A stretch of DNA of 64,000 bases from Caballeronia humi (lineage in GTDB: Bacteria > Pseudomonadota > Gammaproteobacteria > Burkholderiales > Burkholderiaceae): assembly GCF_001544475.1 (NCBI RefSeq), contig NZ_FCNW02000035.1, forward strand, positions 1-64,000, written 5' to 3'. The notes beneath the pieces are model-generated. The model ran no database searches. It was not told the origin of the DNA and saw nothing but the letters and a program-made list of their open reading frames with translations. Position 1 is the stretch's first letter, and each line of letters begins with the position of its first letter. Of this stretch, positions 60,836-64,000 are shown in pieces. The position numbers and the translations under genes were made by a program.

Positions 60836-60868
60836 ATTAACACGGAAGTTAATATAGGACATGTGTCC
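60836..60868. promoter_or_regulatory. Candidate TetR operators between the exporter and its regulator
   Basis: Two inverted repeats in the divergent region: ATTAAC-N6-GTTAAT (60836-60853, perfect 6-bp arms) and GGACA-TG-TGTCC (60857-60868). They lie between the two start codons; the second covers the ATG at 60861, which favours a start for TetR at 60888 or implies repression at the start site. The role is inferred. Confidence 0.5.
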
Positions 60869-61562
60869 GAAACGGTCAATCGCATCCATGACAAAAATTG
60901 TTACCGAAACTATCGATCCCGCTCCGCCTAAGCGAGCGGGGCGGCGCCCCGGCCGTCCGACGGGCGCGCATGGCGCCGAGGCGCGCGAGCAGATGCTCGA
61001 CGTCGCGCTCGGGATGTTCGCGCGGCAGGGCATCGTCGAAACGACGCTCGGTGCGATCGCGCGCGAGGCGGGCGTCACGCCGGCGATGGTCCACTACTAT
61101 TTCAAGACCCGCGACCAGTTGCTCGACGTGCTGATCGACGAGCGTTTCTTGCCGCTTCGTACCGAACTCGGTGAGGTCTTCACGCGTCCCGGCGCCGAGC
61201 CCGCCGACGCCCTGCGCGCGTTCGCCGAAGCGCTTGTCGCGACGGTCGACAAACATCCGTGGTTCGCGGCGCTGTGGGTGCGCGAGGTGATCAGCGAAGG
61301 CGGGCTGCTGCGGCAGCGCATCGCCGAGCGATTCGGCGACGCGCAAAAGATGGCGACGATCGAGCGCATCCGAACGTGGCAAAAAGAGGGCAAGCTGAAT
61401 CCGGAGCTGGAGCCGTCGCTCGTGTTCATGTCGTTGTTCGGCCTGACGGTGTTGCCGCTCGCCACTTCAAAATGGCGCGAAGGCGAGCGCAAGGTGACGA
61501 GCGAGCAGATCGCGCGGCACGCGGTCGCGCTGCTGACGCACGGCGTCGGGCCGTCGCTATAG
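60861..61562 (+). CDS. TetR/AcrR-family regulator
   Basis: A 233-aa regulator (224 aa from the ATG at 60888). Helix-turn-helix at about 35-85: 'AREQMLDVALGMFARQGIVETTLGAIAREAGVTPAMVHYYFKTRDQLLDVLI'. The C-terminal ligand domain ('ALRAFAEALVATVDKHPWFAALWVREVISEGG') is CecR-like or AcrR-like. It sits divergently from a DHA2 exporter and most likely represses it until a substrate binds. AGG is present upstream of the first ATG; none upstream of the second. Confidence 0.9.
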   Translation: MCPKRSIASMTKIVTETIDPAPPKRAGRRPGRPTGAHGAEAREQMLDVALGMFARQGIVETTLGAIAREAGVTPAMVHYYFKTRDQLLDVLIDERFLPLRTELGEVFTRPGAEPADALRAFAEALVATVDKHPWFAALWVREVISEGGLLRQRIAERFGDAQKMATIERIRTWQKEGKLNPELEPSLVFMSLFGLTVLPLATSKWREGERKVTSEQIARHAVALLTHGVGPSL

Positions 61563-61586
61563 TGGCGCGTCACTAGGAGAAGTCTC

Positions 61587-62556
61587 ATGGAAGACCGAAT
61601 TCGTCTGAGCGGCCGTGCGCTTTATCTGTCGAACGATCCCGCCATCGTCCGCTCGCAACTGGCTGGGGTGCCGACGACACGCGAGCAGGCCGGCCCGCTG
61701 CGCGACAACGTCTCGACAGACGAAATCACGCCCGTCACCGTCATGCTGACCTACGACGAACGCCTCGGCCAGTATCCGTACGTCGGCTTCGAAGCGGGCG
61801 GCGAGAAGCCGATCGGCGACTTCGACGTGAAGAACGGCGGCTTCCAGATCACCGTCGCGGGCAAGCGCTACGGCAAGGGATCGTCGCGCGAATCGAGTCC
61901 GCTGGCGGAGTTGTCGGCGGGGATACGGCTGATCGTCGCGGAGAGTTTCGAGCGCATCTATCAGCAGGATTGCGACAACATCGGCATTCTCACGACGACC
62001 GATTTCTCCGTGCTGGAGCGCATTCTCGCGGGTGAGGCCGTGCCGATCGACGAATTCCTGAAGGGTCGCGACGCGCTCACGCAGCAGATCATCCGTAGCG
62101 GCGGCCTGCTCGCGTACAGCAAGCTCGCCGACTGGCCTGCGCCGCGCGAGCGCGATGCCGCCCCGAGCGACGGACGGCCGCAGACGCTCGTCGAGAAGAT
62201 CATCGAGCGTCATCTGCATCCGGGCACCACGCGTGCCGAGCGCGGCGACGGCGTGTTCGTCGCCGCCGACTGGCGCTTCTCGCACGACTACTTCACCGGC
62301 ATGTGCGCGCATCTGATGCATCGCGCGTTCGGCAAGCCGGCGGCGCTGCACGCGCCGGATCACATCATCGCGTTTCAGGATCATCGGATGGCCGGGCCAG
62401 TCGACCTCGTCCGCCGATGTCACGATCAGCGCGATCAACTGCAATTTTCCGGGGCGCTCGGGGCCGGGGAACGTGTGGCTGGCGAGCCCGTATACAGTTG
62501 CGGCGAGCGCGCTGGCGGGGAAGATCGTGACGTTCGAGGCGTTGAAAAAAGGGTGA
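61587..62556 (+). pseudogene. Aconitase/isopropylmalate dehydratase family gene with a large internal deletion
   Basis: The first about 260 codons are intact: a small-subunit-like swivel domain with 'DNVSTDEITPVTVML' and RYGKGSSRESSPLAELSAG, then the beginning of the large-subunit domain ('FVAADWRFSHDYFTGMCAHLMHRAFG', 'DHIIAFQDH'). Immediately afterwards, near 62393, the +1 frame carries the C-terminal end of the same family: 'SADVTISAINCNFPGRSGPG' and 'WLASPYTVAASALAGKIVTF', stopping at TGA 62554. Intact homologues have several hundred residues between, including the Fe-S cysteines. So about 1 kb is missing with a frameshift at the join. The undamaged reading frame runs on as nonsense to 62759. 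Confidence 0.82.
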
Positions 62557-62635
62557 TGAGCAGCGAAACGCGCGATTCATGCGTGTTCCCGCCCCTTATG
62601 CCAGAATTGGCATCACGCGCACTTCCAAACACGCC

Positions 62636-63529
62636 ATGTCCGAGACGCTCACGCCAGCCGAAGCGGATCATGCGATGCGTCACTGGACGTATCGTTCCGC
62701 CGGCCAGATCCAGATTGGCTCCGCTCAACACAAGCGGATGTTCTGCGAGTTGCTGCTGACCACGCACAACCCGTACAAGCCCGCTGTCATCGACTGGCCG
62801 AAGCTGGCGCCCGCGGCCCAAAAGCGCGTGACGTCGCTGCCGATCTGGGACATCGCCGTGCAGACCGAAGGCCGCGCGTCGATTCGCGTCGCGACCTACG
62901 CCGAAATCCTCAGCGACCCGCTCCTGCGCGAAGCCATCACGATGAACGCCGGCGAAGAAGCCCGCCACAAGGTCGTGCTGTCGAAACTGGTCGAGGCGTA
63001 TGGCATCGACCTCGCGCCCGAGCCGCCATATCCGCCCCCCGACGATGCCTTGCGTGCCTGGATGCTCACGGGTTACAGCGAATGCATCGACAGCTTCTTC
63101 GCCTTCGGTCTCTTCGAAGCGGCGCGCCAGTCGGGCTACTTTCCCGGGGAACTGGTCGAAACGTTCGAGCCCGTGATTCAGGAAGAAGCGCGGCACATCC
63201 TGTTCTTTTCCAACTGGGTCGCGTGGTATCGGCGCAGCCTGCCGTGGTACCGGCGGCCGTGGTTCTTCGCGAAAACCTGCGGCGTCTGGATTTCACTGAT
63301 CCGCGATCGCGTATCGCTCGCGCGCGGCTTCGACAACAGCGGCGCCGCGCAGGACATGAATTTTCCCGCGAACGTCGGCGGTTCGGTAGGCGGCGGGGTA
63401 TCGGCGGGTGCGCTGATCGACCTGTGTCTCGCGGAGAACGAGCGGCGCATGAGCGGCTACGACGCGCGTCTCTTGCGGCCGACGCTCGTGCCGAAATTCG
63501 CGAGTTTCGCCCGCCGCTTCATCAAATAG
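62636..63529 (+). CDS. Ferritin-like di-iron domain protein
   Basis: A 297-aa helical protein. Two di-iron half-motifs are visible, 'NAGEEARHKVVLSKLVEAYG' and 'VIQEEARHILFFSNWVAWYRRSLPWYRRPWF' (E-E-x-x-H each), so it should bind a dinuclear metal site of the ferritin/rubrerythrin type. The C-terminal part ends with 'YDARLLRPTLVPKFASFARRFIK'. Role unknown; oxidase or oxygenase activity is possible. Start at 62636 (MSETLTPAEAD); it overlaps the 3' nonsense part of the aconitase remnant and has no clear Shine-Dalgarno. Confidence 0.8.
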   Translation: MSETLTPAEADHAMRHWTYRSAGQIQIGSAQHKRMFCELLLTTHNPYKPAVIDWPKLAPAAQKRVTSLPIWDIAVQTEGRASIRVATYAEILSDPLLREAITMNAGEEARHKVVLSKLVEAYGIDLAPEPPYPPPDDALRAWMLTGYSECIDSFFAFGLFEAARQSGYFPGELVETFEPVIQEEARHILFFSNWVAWYRRSLPWYRRPWFFAKTCGVWISLIRDRVSLARGFDNSGAAQDMNFPANVGGSVGGGVSAGALIDLCLAENERRMSGYDARLLRPTLVPKFASFARRFIK

Positions 63530-63545
63530 ACGGCTTTATCCGGCT

Positions 63546-63968
63546 TCAGCGCATGAGCTTCGCCGCCGCGAACGAAGCAGTCACGAAGACTGCGATGAAG
63601 CCGCATTCCAGCAGCACGGCGAGCGCGACGATCGACCACGCATGAAGCTTCCAGGCGGCTCGCAGCGACTCGGCCGTCCAGCGGAACACGATGCGCTCGC
63701 GCTTGCCGCGTCGCGCGGGCGCTTCGCCGTTGCGGCCGAGCGCGTCCAGGCAGGTTTCGACGAAGACCGTCACGTTCGCAAGCGCTGCCGCGAAGAACAA
63801 GACGAGCACGCTTGCACACAGCGCGGCGCGCCACGCCATCGACCAGCCGCCGAGCCGCGCTTCGATGCTCGTGCCGATGAACAGCGCGACAGTCAGGATC
63901 ATCACCTGGGATGAAAGATTGCGCAGGAATTCGAGGAAGGCGACTCTGCCTTCGCGGAAGATGATCAT
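63546..63968 (-). CDS. Three-TM hypothetical membrane protein (140 aa)
   Basis: MIIFREGRVAFLEFLRNLSS, then TM1 about 22-38, TM2 about 46-75 ('RAALCASVLVLFFAAALANVTVFVETCLDAL'), a basic loop ('GEAPARRGKRERIVFRW') and TM3 about 110-137. No family recognised. The ATG at 63968 is 33 bp from the right edge, so upstream genes cannot be judged. Convergent with the ferritin-like gene. Confidence 0.6.
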   Translation of the reverse strand: MIIFREGRVAFLEFLRNLSSQVMILTVALFIGTSIEARLGGWSMAWRAALCASVLVLFFAAALANVTVFVETCLDALGRNGEAPARRGKRERIVFRWTAESLRAAWKLHAWSIVALAVLLECGFIAVFVTASFAAAKLMR

Positions 63969-64000
63969 GCGGATCGGCCGGTAAATCAGGGTAAAAGCGA

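Noticed and set aside
62557-62759. Continuation of the aconitase frame to 62759
   Set aside because: After the deletion join the original frame is nonsense (Arg/Cys/Pro-rich) and overlaps the start of the ferritin-like gene.
1-64000. CRISPR arrays, prophage modules or complete insertion sequences
   Set aside because: No spaced direct repeats of 23-47 bp, no transposase or integrase and no phage structural genes were seen on either strand.

Overview
The window is a high-GC stretch of a betaproteobacterial chromosome, most likely Burkholderiaceae (Caballeronia/Paraburkholderia/Burkholderia group). The reasons are the GabR-gabTD arrangement, a PaoABC-type periplasmic aldehyde oxidoreductase, a small secreted DUF4148 protein, a classical burkholderial trimeric porin, a HPII-type catalase and strong third-position GC that opens many long antisense frames. 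Assignment is by recognition of protein families only; no search was run. There is no rRNA, complete tRNA, CRISPR array or intact insertion sequence.

Layout. 0-4.3 kb: GABA catabolism (gabD start, gabT) divergent from its MocR-type regulator gabR, then an M20 amidohydrolase. 4.3-10 kb: candidate small ORF, chemoreceptor, Pro/Asp-rich peptide, GT9 half-protein, FdhF/YdeP molybdoenzyme and a membrane protein. 10.2-11.7 kb: DUF4130-UdgX fusion under a near-consensus LexA box. 11.9-17.2 kb: glycosyltransferase, MocA-like cytidylyltransferase and paoABC, which share a cofactor logic. 17.5-22.3 kb: DUF4148 protein, orphan solute-binding protein, isochorismatase-type hydrolase, GNAT protein, GFA protein, NTF2-like protein and O-methyltransferase. 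22.4-27.9 kb: sedolisin, S10 carboxypeptidase, catalase.

27.9-32.5 kb is a scar-like accessory segment. It holds a 25-nt tRNA 3'-end-like fragment, the C-terminal remnant of a fimbrial pilin gene, an orphan BvgS/EvgS-type hybrid kinase with no response regulator, and a secreted HNH-like protein. 32.6-39.4 kb: a tiny membrane protein with an RRM-like protein, EamA exporter, outer-membrane beta-barrel protein, glycogen phosphorylase, DUF6232 protein, a YCII gene with an in-frame amber codon, and a VOC protein. 39.5-41.9 kb: a protein made of about 20 tandem heptads with a C-terminal membrane anchor, then an ArsR regulator with an alkene reductase.

41.9-52 kb: UvrA2-like protein lacking the UvrB-binding insert, ABM monooxygenase, MarC protein, porin, orphan MetQ, NTF2-like protein, flavin monooxygenase, aspartoacylase-like deacylase and a polar amino-acid binding protein. 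52-58.2 kb: a complete-looking hexuronate/mannonate catabolic locus (fructuronate reductase divergent from mannonate dehydratase, L-idonate-type dehydrogenase, MFS transporter, GntR/FCD regulator) closed by a strong terminator. 58.3-64 kb: HigBA-type toxin-antitoxin pair, His-rich secreted peptide, DHA2 exporter divergent from a TetR regulator, an aconitase-family gene destroyed by an internal deletion, a ferritin-like protein and a membrane protein.

The most unusual points are the UdgX-type protein whose crosslinking KRRIH loop has become EERVQ while remaining under an SOS box, the pilin/tRNA relic beside the orphan BvgS-like kinase, and the heptad-repeat stalk protein.
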